NCBI GenBank assembly: GCA_037178625.1
Contig: CM074138.1
Span: forward strand, 744,001 to 808,000
DNA length: 64,000 nt
From: Skeletonema tropicum
Lineage: Eukaryota; Bacillariophyta; Thalassiosirophyceae; Thalassiosirales; Thalassiosiraceae
Direction: 5' to 3'
Made by a program: the position numbers and the translations under genes. Positions 53,160 through 63,600 of this stretch are shown here, in pieces; within the stretch, counting starts at the first letter, position 1, and every line of letters begins with the position of its first letter. The notes beneath the pieces are model-generated. The model was not told the origin of the DNA, ran no database searches, and was given only the letters and a program-made list of their open reading frames with translations.

Positions 53160-53950
53160 CTTTTAGATGACTTATGAACTCTTCACTGCATCGTTTCGAT
53201 CTCCGCATTTGATTGGTAACCCAACATGTCGAGAATTGGTACGTAGTTCTTTGTTGGCCTTCAATCGTTGCTCGAAGCGAATGAGATTCTGAGGGACGTT
53301 GAAGCTGCGTTCCAGGTCTAAGGTTTTCATCAGATAGAGTCCAGCTAGTGTTCTCACCCTCGACAAGACAACGTAGACCCAGTTCACGATCGATAATTCC
53401 AGTCATTGACGATGAGGACGTCTTTGAACATCCCCTGCAGCTTGTGGCCTGTTGTTGCTATGTTAGAGTTGACAGGAACCTGTTTGACCTTGGCGTTGCC
53501 TATGGTTGTAGTTATTGTTTCAGTCAGAGGGAACTTGATTGTGGCTGAGAATTCTTGTGGTTTGAGCTTGAAGGTCCGTGCTTTGGTGCTTGTGGTTGGG
53601 TAATGCTCGAACTCCACTCACCCGATGTCGTCAACCGACACAGTCCATACCTTCTTTCCATCCCAATTTTTCCACCTCCTCTCCCGCCCATCCTTTTTGA
53701 GTTTGAGTTTCAAGCACTTGCGAAGAGTCCCGTTGCCTCGCCCTTGATCAAGATCCTCATTCCTTATGCACATATGGTGGGATCCGGGGTAGATGCGTAG
53801 TGCAGGCTCGATTTTAGCTCCATTTGCTCCCCCCACTCCATCAGAGGACACCATCAAGTCATAGACTGGACCTCGGTTCTTGCTCGTCATCGCTCTGTCC
53901 TTCTCTGCATGCACTCAAGGGATACTTGAGGTTGAGGAGGTTCCTTTCAT
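53160..53950 (-). pseudogene. PIF1 helicase remnant, C-terminal part
   Basis: Reading leftward it matches the last third of the 9682-12201 helicase (NGAKIEPALRIYPGSHHMCI..., TARTFKLKPQEFSATIKFPL-like stretch, TTGHKLQGMFKDVLIVND, YVVLSRVRTLAGLYL). It carries a stop after VSVDDIG (near 53618) and a one-base deletion after NDWNYR (near 53390) that shifts the frame. Similarity continues past the normal stop into the 3' flank. The Walker A and B parts are absent. Upstream (to about 54230) is an unrelated open frame and then the dispersed block also found after the intact gene. Confidence 0.8.
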
Positions 53951-54159
53951 CAAACACAACAGACAGACTGTGGGTGTTGTGACACTTAAAACTATCTCTA
54001 GACAACCATGCGAAAAACCCACACGATGCAATGTGGCAGCAAGCAAGCTCGCTCGGACCAGGGGATGACGGAAAAGTGGGGATAGAGTCCGGACACCCGC
54101 TTGCCTGTCCATCACCCCAAAATAGAGCTTTCTGAGGTGAAAGTTGTGAATGAGATTTT

Positions 54160-54290
54160 GCAAATTCAAATACCGGTCAACGTCTCTGCGTGGGATGGAT
54201 GGTTGTGCCCACGTACATATAATGTTACACACTCTATCTACTTCATTAGAGCTCCTCAGATTTCCGGAATAAGCCTAAGCTTGACAATAG
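54160..54290 (-). repeat. dispersed block, reversed copy
   Basis: Reverse copy of about 12255-12388, with GAGCTCCTCAGATTTCCGGA on the plus strand. Here it sits upstream of the helicase remnant. Confidence 0.6.
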
Positions 54291-54301
54291 TCGAAGCTTG
54301 G

Positions 54302-54409
54302 ATAGGTAGGTAAGCCTTTTTTCTTGACAGAAAGGCCTACTGTCCTGCTTCGCGGACGGATTTGGCCAGGGGCCAATTCAAGTACGAGATCGATGTTTGG
54401 TAATATGGT
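54302..54409. repeat. 108-bp repeat R, copy A
   Basis: Appears identical to 58491-58598 by eye (ATAGGTAGGTAAGCC ... GATGTTTGGTAATATGGT). Both copies lie near helicase remnants. Confidence 0.8.
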
Positions 54410-55418
54410 AACTGGGGGGTACGTGTGAGTGATGATAACGTAGAAAATGACAGATTTGAGATGGGAGTCTCACAAGGTAGGTTTCCACTAGGGGGCTTGG
54501 TGGGTGAGCAGCCAGGCAGAACCTCAATATTACGGACACGCCAAAATGAAAGCAACGAAAGCATTTGCTCCAAAAAAAACATTATATACTGTTAAAATAG
54601 ACTTATGTCAACGGAGATTGGGATGAATCCCGCCCTCTACATTGTATCATTGCCTGTCTTTTTAGCATGGCATCAATTATCTTCGTTGATTCCGTTTCAT
54701 ATCCATAAAACTCTCTTATCTCGTCCATCGCAACATCGTAATGAATTCCTTTATCACATAGACGCTCCATACAGTCCTAAACAACTTTCTTCTCGAAAAT
54801 TTCTGTCAAGTTTCATTATCTTGCTTTCGTTCACACCGAGTGAATTGTATGGCAGGTCTTGCTCCCATTGCGACCGAGTCTATAATATTCTGTCCAAAAG
54901 CGAGCAGCAGCATCGGGCTGCTACAAGTATTGCTGGTTTCTACCCCTCACCGCACGACCATGTGACTGCACACTTCACATTCCTCACTCGAGCATCCATT
55001 TGAGAGCCTTGAACTCAAACACGCACACATCACCATCTTTTTCCATGGAAGACTGTTATGCAATCCATAAATTAGGAAGCATAGTTCTTCCCTTTTTCTT
55101 TCATTGTTGATTCATTGTAGATAGTGAGTCCCAACCCGCCTGCATCGAAATCGACGGCGCCTCCGTCCACACCGAAGCTGCTGCCTCCGCCGCCACTTGC
55201 CGCCACGGCACCGATCGGCGGCGATGTTTTTTTGAACTTGGATTGTTGCTAAGATACGGCTGGCCGCCGCCCTCTATCAGGCGGCTGCTTCTTGCTGCTT
55301 CTCATTGCTAATCGTCGACGATGCTGCTTTGACCATGGTGATGGTCTTGTGCTTTTGACGTGATGCTACGGGCGACTCAAAATATCATGGTGCGTAACAG
55401 GCTTTACAGAAGCCCGCT
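54410..55418. other. repeat-region spacer, no convincing gene
   Basis: A 132-codon frame at 54605-55003 and a short Pro/Ala-rich frame near 55130-55250 have no recognisable domains or intact gene structure. Confidence 0.3.
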
Positions 55419-55666
55419 CCAGAATGACAAAATCACATTCTGTAGGAGTTCCTACGCAGACATTTGTCACTTTTCTGGCAAAAAAAAGTTACTCCGAGAA
55501 TGACAAATCAAGCCCTCGTACCCGCTGTTGCTAGCAAATTTAGCTAGCACCGTACCCGTCATTCAATGTCAGAGTACTTGGCCACAAATGGCGCCAACTA
55601 ACAAATCACTAGCTTTGAGAGACCTCCGTACATACCGGCCAGAATGTGATTTTTGTCACATTTCTG
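55419..55666. mobile_element. candidate foldback MITE
   Basis: The left end AGAATGACAAAATCACATTC is matched in reverse by the right end (AGAATGTGATTTTTGTCACA on the plus strand) with small indels over about 24 bp. The centre has GCTAGC-AAATTTA-GCTAGC. It ends 6 bp before duplicated segment copy B begins. No target duplication identified, so the call is tentative. Confidence 0.4.
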
Positions 55667-56925
55667 ACGTAACTGAAGCGTAATATTTACAATTTCGCCC
55701 GCCCCCATACTCAGCCATCCACAGATGCTTTTCTTGTTTACAACACCGGTGATACGTAGTTTACTGTAGCACAGAAATAACCTAAAGCCCCACACTTCAT
55801 GAGTGCGCTGCAGTCTGCAGTCATAGAAATAGCTGTCATGGAGCAGATTACAAGGCATTTCATCGTATTAACACTTAAGTTTACTCGTATTAGAAGACGT
55901 CTATCATATCCGATCGCTTCCTGTCGTCGTTGAATGTCCAATTTACTGCGTTCTGAGCCAGTTCCTAGCCGAGATGTACAATGCAAGACAAAAATTCTCT
56001 TTGTCATTACAGTACGTGTTACCGAAGTAGTGGGCGCAGTATCATCATGTTTTCCTCTGCGCACTCCACTTCGCTTCAGGGACGAGGCTAAGTCGTGCTC
56101 CCAACTGGAGTCAAAAGCTTCCCATGCCCTGTCGACTTCTTGCTGAGAGATGTCAGTACCGAATTGGTCTCTGTCAGAGATATCATCGCGAACCTCTTTC
56201 AGACTGTCATAATGAGGAAGAGTTAAGCTATCATAGATACCGCACTAAACCACAGTACAAAAAGGAATTCTCTTCAGTTGACGACGAAGAATCTATAATT
56301 TTGTGGGTATTATCCATTTTCACCCTCTATTCACCATATGCCACTGCACGCCCACACACACTCCAGAGGGGACTGATCGCCGCTTAATAGTAAGGATTTG
56401 GCGTCTGCAAAACATTTCGGTGTCAGAGCAACTCCAACTATTCATCTGAAGACCATAATGGAAGTGCATCATCACCAGGGTACATCATAATCATCACACC
56501 GATATCAAAGCGCATTTTTGCGGCACCTCTACTTTGGTTTAATATTAAAAGTAGCGATGACATCAGTCGATGACCACCTGAGGGCACCACTGCAGAGAAA
56601 GGCTATGGGAGAGTGAGCTGCTGCATTTGGGGCCGTCTCGTTTTATGTGTAAGTAGATAGTGTTCTAAGCAGATTGCGGCACCTAAGTATCCATCCACCA
56701 GAACGCTGATGTCAAATAAAACTGCATGAAGTAAAGATGGTTGACTTGAAGCGTTATTAGAATACGTTTACATCACCCACAACCGACTGACGTATGAAAA
56801 TGATGTACCATACACGGCTTATTTTTCTGTGCATCGAAGCCGCAAAACTGGCTGAAACCATTTTCGACGCACGCATCAAGAGAAGTACGGCACATTAGAA
56901 AGATAAGATAGGAAGTCTTCAGCTG

Positions 56926-56975
56926 ATGATAGCTGCGGAGAAGATGAATAAACAAGCTAGCACCACGCGCAAGGA

Positions 56976-57008
<33 letters not shown>

Positions 57009-57465
57009 GGACAACTCAGCCACAGGTATCAAGAACAAGACTAAGTTCGAACCAACAGAAAGCCAGCGTGTGATTGGATCGGACACCTTCTCTTACTACT
57101 CCAACAAGTTGCACCTAACAAAGGCACTCCAATGCAAAGAAGATGCCGAACAAGTGATTCAGAGCACAAGTATCATGACATCCGCCCAAGGACCTGTAAT
57201 GAAGCGCAGGAAGGGGTCGACGGCGTATCCTGTCCGTGTTCAAGACGGAGGCATTCGCAAAACAAGAATTTCATTCGAGGGTCATCCGAGTTTGTTCATG
57301 TACGAAGACATCATCACTATGTTCGAACGGATGAACTGCGCAGACATATCAGATGATGACGAAGAAGAAGAGTCGAGTGAAAAGATCTCAGATGATGCGG
57401 CAATCAAGGATGAGAAGAAAAGACCGGGAGTGTCCCCGCAGCAGCATCATAGACTTGTACATTAG
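56926..57465 (+). pseudogene. copy B of the 183-residue hypothetical protein
   Basis: Matches 51834-52385 but has a shorter Gly-Ala run, substitutions such as NLTK to HLTK and ENDEQ to EDAEQ, and one extra C near 57436. The extra base shifts the C-terminus from SRSSIIDLYISD to SPQQHHRLVH. Whether either copy is expressed is unknown. Confidence 0.45.
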
Positions 57466-58009
57466 TGATTAATCCTTCTGGGGGGAATAGAAACGCAGCT
57501 AAAGGTACGCAGCTACATGAAATAATAACGAGCCAAACGTTGTGCATTTATCATGTTATGTCTCTCTGTCATCCAAAGTATGTCTTCAGTTGACGACGAA
57601 GAATCTATTTCGAGTGCCTGGAGTAGACTGTCGATCTCGAGTTGGCAGAGAGCTTGGGCGCTGTGGTTGCCTATGGTGGCAATGCGATCACTTGAACTCA
57701 TGATAATATAGTAGTGTTTGAATAGATTCTAAACGTTGATAACAAAAAATATGGGAGCTCGACATCAATTGGTGTTGTACTTTTTGAATTGGACTTAATG
57801 TAGATAAGTAATCCCAGTGAAGTATTTGCATTAAAACTTTAAAGCACCACGTCGACGCGGACTGGCCGTGTTCTAAGCAGTGCAGTGTCATGCCGATTAC
57901 AAAAGAGTTAGATAGATGATACTTCCTGCGTCAAAACATACTAGGTAAATTACTTCACCTAACCACGAACTACTGATGTCGTTATAGCTGCATGACTGTA
58001 AAGATGGCA

Positions 58010-58408
58010 TCTAAATAATGAGAGGAGCTAAGTCGTTCTGTCCGGGCCCTTTGGCGTGTCCTTTGGCCTTCACGGGCATTTTCGATCGACTCTTTCTTTG
58101 ATTGGCTTGATTTGACCCCTTGCCCCCCCCGTTTTTAGAATTTTCGATTGACTCTTTCTTTGATTGGCTTAGTTTTGATTGTTCAGGGGGGACACCCCCC
58201 CCTTGCCCCCCCCCCGGTTTTAGAATTTTCGATTGACTCTTTCTTTGATTGGCTTAGATTTGATTGTTCAGGGGGGGACACCCCCCCTTGCCCCCCCGTT
58301 TTTAGAATTTTCGATTGACTCTTTCTTTGATTGGCTTAGATTTGATTGTTCAGGGGGGACACCCTTAGAAAACCCGCGCAGCGGCTAGACGAGCGTCAGC
58401 GAGGCTAG
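58010..58408 (+). mobile_element. non-autonomous Helitron, copy 2, with empty site at 52922/52923
   Basis: A 399-bp insert that begins TCTAAATAATGAGAGGAG and ends GTCAGCGAGGCTAG. It lies between A58009 and T58409. The other copy of the host segment reads GATGGCATTGTCTTG without it, so insertion occurred between A and T with no duplication and no deletion, exactly Helitron behaviour. A 17-nt hairpin precedes the terminal CTAG by 4 bp. Internally it has about 3.5 of the 84-bp G/C-hairpin units and no coding sequence. Same family as 13162-13762. Confidence 0.92.
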
Positions 58409-58490
58409 TTGTCTTGAAACGTGATAGAATACGATGACATCACTCTCAACCGACTGACATATTTAGAGATAAGTATGTACTCCATGTACC

Positions 58491-58598
58491 ATAGGTAGGT
58501 AAGCCTTTTTTCTTGACAGAAAGGCCTACTGTCCTGCTTCGCGGACGGATTTGGCCAGGGGCCAATTCAAGTACGAGATCGATGTTTGGTAATATGGT
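58491..58598. repeat. 108-bp repeat R, copy B
   Basis: Same sequence as 54302-54409. It directly abuts the end of duplicated segment copy B. Confidence 0.8.
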
Positions 58599-58616
58599 GT
58601 ATTCTACAACATGGCT

Positions 58617-60131
58617 GGTAACCCAACATGTCGAGAATTGGTCGTTCTTTGTTGGCCTTCAACCGTTGCTCGAAGCGAATGAGATTCTGAGGGGCATTAA
58701 CCCATCCCTGCCGCGTACCCCCTTTGTACCCCCTTTTGACTTCCTACCATAACTTCGTCAATAATAGGCCGATTCTTATGGTTCAAAGACCAACAACTTT
58801 CCATTCAGTGAGTTTAGAACGCCTCTGCAACGTTTCATGGTGGTATTCCGACCATTCCCTGAGATATTGGGGGTCCTAATTCAGTATCACTGACATCGGC
58901 CGGCGGCGGCGCTCGGCCATCACGCATCACACACTAACAAAAAAACATAATCTCCACCATGACGTATCCGACGGCAAACCATGGTACTATTGGACCGACA
59001 CCCCAATGAACAAGATAAACAACATCCTGTCTAACCCCATTTTTTATGCTGATTCTGATTCTGTAAGCGGCGGCGACCGATTCGAAGTCGTTGTGATGGT
59101 ATACGGCTCTAACCTACGCAGACATGAAATCCGCACATGCCGGGAAACATCATAATATACTCATATTTAATAGAATTCGGTAATTTAATAGCCATGTTGC
59201 ATTACACACTCCATCTATACATTATGATAATTGATATTTATTATCAGTTTTATTAATTACATGCCAATTGCACTTAATAATGGAGTAGTAGGCCGAATCA
59301 TCCGCTGTTGTTTTGATGCCATCCAGTAGGAATGGTGTTGTCAGCAGTCATATAATGACCTGAATCCACTCTATAACGCTCAAAACAGATAGCTATTGGT
59401 GTTGTGTGGTGAAAGGGTCCCCAACTTGCAGGGTAAATACGCTGAATATGACTTCAAATACTCGTGTATGTGATGGCATTGGGCTCCTCATTTCCCCCAA
59501 AAAAATGCTATACCACCACTAGTCTAATATTGTTGTAGCCGCAATGAAATGGAGATATCTAGACCAAGATCGTTGATTGTTATATTATAGTCATCACCTC
59601 ACTGACTTTTGGCACCATTTCATTTCATTTTCTGTCAGATATATGCATTCTCCTTTTTGATGTATTTTGTGGAAAATATCCATTTTCACCACCGTTATTC
59701 ACCATGCCACTGCATGCTTCAGAGAACGCCTTCACATGTTATCAAAGGGATAGATCGCCGCCTAATAGTATGATGTTGGCGTCTGCAAACCAGTTCGGTG
59801 GCGGAGCAACTCCTACTATTCACATGAAGACCATGACGGAAGTGCATCATCACACCGATGTCAACATGCCATTTTCCGGCACCTCTACTTTGGTGCTATG
59901 ATATGTAGCGATGGCGTCGGCCAAAAAAGAATCAAGGGCACCACTTCATAGAAATGCTATTGGAGAGTGAGTTGCTGCAGCGGGACCGTCTAAATTTATG
60001 TTTACGTAGTGTATTATGGTGTCGGCATGTACTGGGTGGAGGTGCACCATGCATGGTGATGGACGAAAAAAAAGAGGCGCGCGCGCGGCAGGGATGGGTT
60101 AAAGCTGCGTTCAAGGTCTAGGGTTTTGCTC
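58617..60131 (-). pseudogene. PIF1 helicase C-terminal fragment split by a piggyBac-like element
   Basis: 58617-58700 and 60103-about 60127 together match the minus-strand equivalent of 12050-12160 (GGTAACCCAACATGTCGAGA ... CGAAGCGAATGAGATT ... AGCTGCGTTCAAGGTCTA). The gap between them is the TTAA-flanked element. The fragment ends at the gypsy LTR. Confidence 0.75.
58701..60098. mobile_element. piggyBac-like non-autonomous element
   Basis: 1,398 bp bounded by perfect 15-bp inverted repeats CCCATCCCTGCCGCG and flanked by TTAA on both sides (58697-58700, 60099-60102). A TTAA target and CCC terminus are diagnostic of piggyBac. The helicase copies at about 12095 and 53300 show the uninterrupted target. 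No transposase frame remains. The part at 59670-60030 is a diverged copy of about 51201-51590 of the duplicated segment. Confidence 0.88.
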
Positions 60132-60388
60132 TGTCTAGCAGAGAATGACCCGAAGGAGTGGGTAGAATGAATATTCGTAGATGTAACTTGTTGTTAAAGG
60201 ATTATTATGATAGATAAAGACTGCAGCACTGCGGTGCGTTAGGGAACAGGAGGTGACTACAAGATACACAAGCCACGACTTCAACAAAGAACTCCAAAGA
60301 TACTTCAAGTCGCCCACGTCAGCAACACCTCCTAACCTATGCTTCCAGGATTCCGGTAATGACTGTACCTGTCGTACTGGGCATTACA
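60132..60388 (-). repeat. 3' LTR of Ty3/gypsy element (predicted)
   Basis: 257 bp. On the minus strand it begins TGTAATGCCCAGTACGACAG directly after a polypurine tract and ends CTCTGCTAGACA, giving TGT...ACA ends. On the far side homology to the helicase fragment resumes within about 5 bp. The 5' LTR is outside the window, so the call rests on the ends and the tract. Confidence 0.55.
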
Positions 60389-60400
60389 CTCTTCCCCACC
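60389..60400 (-). other. polypurine tract of gypsy element
   Basis: GGTGGGGAAGAG on the minus strand immediately before the predicted LTR; this is where plus-strand DNA synthesis would be primed. The 208 bp from here to the pol stop holds a TATATATATA tract and no gene. Confidence 0.5.
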
Positions 60401-60608
60401 ATGATCATTGATAGTAGATCAAGGAGAATGAAATAAGATGATTGATGTAACTACACTTCCTCAAAAGAGGTTTGGCCAAAGTGCAGAGACCCGGGTCATA
60501 TATATATTGTGGATGAAGGGAAAAAGGAAAAACCCTTCTGAGGGAAAGCTCGAAAAACCCCTAGTTCAACGTTGGTGGTCACGTTGCTACGCGTGGGGGA
60601 CTCGCGGA

Positions 60609-63600
60609 TTATGTTCGATAAGGGATCACCCTACGAATATTGATACGTTCAGTTACTCCTGGCCGAAGTAATATGGTTACTGTCCCATTCACATGGACTT
60701 GTGTGATATTATAAGGGCCTGACGTTCGATTGCCAAGCTTGGTAGGTTTGTGTAATTTCTTAAGGACACGCATGCCCGGTGTATAGTCGTAGCGCCGTCT
60801 CTTCGCGTTTGAGCGCCGTAGTGATTCATTGACGAACTGTTCACGGTTCGTGGTGATGAGATGCCAATCTGCGATCAGCGGAATGTTGACGAACATATCC
60901 CTATTGAATGTCAAGGCTCCTGGCGAACCATTTAGGACTGTACTAATGTTGGATCTAAGTGCGTGCATCACTGTAGATAAGGCTGCGTCGAGGATGTCAT
61001 TCGCCTCTTGCATGTTCTGTGGTGGATTAGACTTGAGCATCGTGCGCAAGATATTACCGACAGTCTGGTGCATTCGTTCGCAGACTGCATTACTTTGTGG
61101 ATTTCTTGAAGTTGTAGGGACATCCTTGATGCCCAATATTTCTAGTCTTCTTTGGAACTCGTATCCCACGAATTCTTTCCCATTGTCGTGAACACAACGT
61201 TGAGGGAGTGGATAACGGCATAGCCATGCCTGAGTAAACTTGTCTCGGATGTGTCCCATCTCTTTATTGTCAATTCTAGTCAGCTCGACTAGATTAGTAG
61301 TTGTATCAATGCAAGTAAGAGCATTCAGCTCGACTTCAACATTATTGACCTCAATCTTCCAAGGTCCTATTAGATCAACTGCAACCTCTGACCAAGGTTC
61401 AGCATTCAGTTCGCGCTCTGGCAGGAATCCATAACCAGGGCCTGGCAGCTTCTCTCGCTGGCATATGTCACAATGATAGTTTTCGCAGTAGCTTCGCAGC
61501 TGTGGATGAAAGTACCTCGCTTTCAAGGTGTCTCTGAGGCGTCTCGAGCCTGGATGACCTAGTATACTATGATGGAATGTAAGTGTCTGAGGAATCATAT
61601 TCCTTGGTAATGCAATCTTCCATTGCGTGTTATTGTTGTCGCCAAGCTTCGTGTAGCAAACAATGTTTTGATCTTGTATCGTTCTAATGTGATATTGTTG
61701 AGGAGAGCGTTGAATCAGCTCTTGCAATTCCTCATCAGTAGCTTGCATCTCAGCTACATATTCCCAACGCAGAGGCGATTCTAGCCCATCTGCTTCTGGC
61801 GGTAGATTAAGGAAACAATCCACTAGCTCTGGATCGTCAAATATAGAAGTGTGAGAGACCTCGCGGTCATGTTGTTCTCCGTTATCTCGAACGGTACTAG
61901 AAACTTCAACACCTGGCGTCAGCCACTCAGTGTGAAAGCTATGATGGTTTTCTTCGATCGTACTCTTCCCGACCATGACTGCATCTTCAGATACAGGAAT
62001 GCGTGTAAAATGATAGCAAAATTCAAAATTATTCTTGTGCTGATCAGCATCGTCAAGACAAGTAGCGAAGGATTCTGCAGCAGCAGCAAAACTTTCTACT
62101 TCAAGCTCAGGTTGAGCTGTACCTTGATCTTCGGTGCCGCTCTTCGGCACGCGAGAAAGGGCATCGGCCAATATGTTCTGTGGGCCCGGAACGTAATGGA
62201 GAGTAGGTGAATACTCTTCGACATACATTCGCCAACGCAGTACACACTGCGTGTTGAGATTTGTAAAGGTGAGATTCTTATGATCAGTGTGTACATGGAT
62301 TTCAGCGCCTAACAGCATCGTTCTGAATTCCTTAAGTGTCATTACAATTGACAAGAGTTCCTTCTCCATTGTCGTGTAGTTCTTTTGGGCACTATTCAGC
62401 TTTCGACTGAAATAGGCAACTGGGCGATTGTCTTGCATGATGACGCTTCCCATTTGGTAATCGCTTGCATCGGTATAGATGTGAAAGGGCTTATTGTGGT
62501 CTGGATAAGCTGACATAGCATCCATGCAAAGGATGGCTTTCATTTTCTTAAAGGACTCGTCCATTTCGTCAGTCCATTCGAATTTCTTTTTGCCTGTCAT
62601 GTCAGTGAGAGGCTTAAGTACGTGAGCACGTGAGGGCCACATGTCTTTGTAGTAGTTTACTGCACCAAGGAAGGTTCTCAAACCCTTGATGTTTGTTGGC
62701 TTTTGCATTTGTAAGATAGCGTCTACCTTCTTCTTCCACGGCTTCAAGCCTTCTGGAGTTAGCCAATATCCAAGCCAATCGGTCTCTTGGACGCACCATT
62801 CGCATTTGAGCGGATTAATAGTGAACCCATTGTCTTGCAGACGGGTTAATACGGTTTTAAGTGACTTGAGATGGCTCTCATAGTCGTTTGAGAAGACACC
62901 AATGTCATCGATGTAAGTGTCTGTTTCATCAAGGTCACGCATGACCTCTTCCATGACTGATTGCGCGATATCAGGTGAACATTTTAACCCCATGGGTAAT
63001 CTAAGGTACTTGAACTTCCCAAAGGGAGTTGCAATAGTGCAAAGATCTTGACTTTCCTCATCGAGTTCAAAAGTGTAATATTGCATTGAAATATCTAACT
63101 TAGTGAAGTATTTGTATCCCGAACGCTTACGCAGAATATCATTGATCCGTGGTAAGGGATATTGCTTTCGCCTGATCACTTTATTCAAGGCACGTAGGTC
63201 GCTGACCCAGCGAACGCGACCGTCTTTCTTTGGAATGATAAACGTTGGACTACACCAATCGCTTACTCCAGCATATGTAAGCACTCCAATCTTGACTAAG
63301 TGCATAAGCTCTTTCTTAAAGGCTTGTTGGTGAATGTTGGGTACAGGATATGCTCTCGCATGTACCGGTTGTGCATCAGGTTCCACCTCAATGTGAACCT
63401 TCTTGTGAGGATAAACCCCGAGGCTACCGTCAAATAACTTGGTATAGCCGTTAAGCAGTTCTCTGAGACCCTGCTTCTGTTCGTCATCTAGGTGATTCTG
63501 TTCACGGATGACATCTTCAATTTCGACTTGGTCGTATTTTGCTTCAAGTATCTCACTTGCATAGCTGACATCACATCCTGAACTGATGTATGCGTCAAGA

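Larger units (their letters stand above)
55673..58492. repeat. 2.4-kb duplicated segment, copy B (with Helitron)
   Basis: Same boundaries as copy A. Without the 399-bp Helitron it is 2,421 bp, against 2,436 bp in copy A. Differences include shortening of the GGAGCA run, small indels near 56338, and single-base changes. One of these puts a TAG into the minus-strand frame near 56247. Confidence 0.85.

Noticed and set aside
54605..55003. 132-codon plus-strand frame in the repeat region
   Set aside because: No recognisable domain, no duplicate in the paralogous segment, no splice context.
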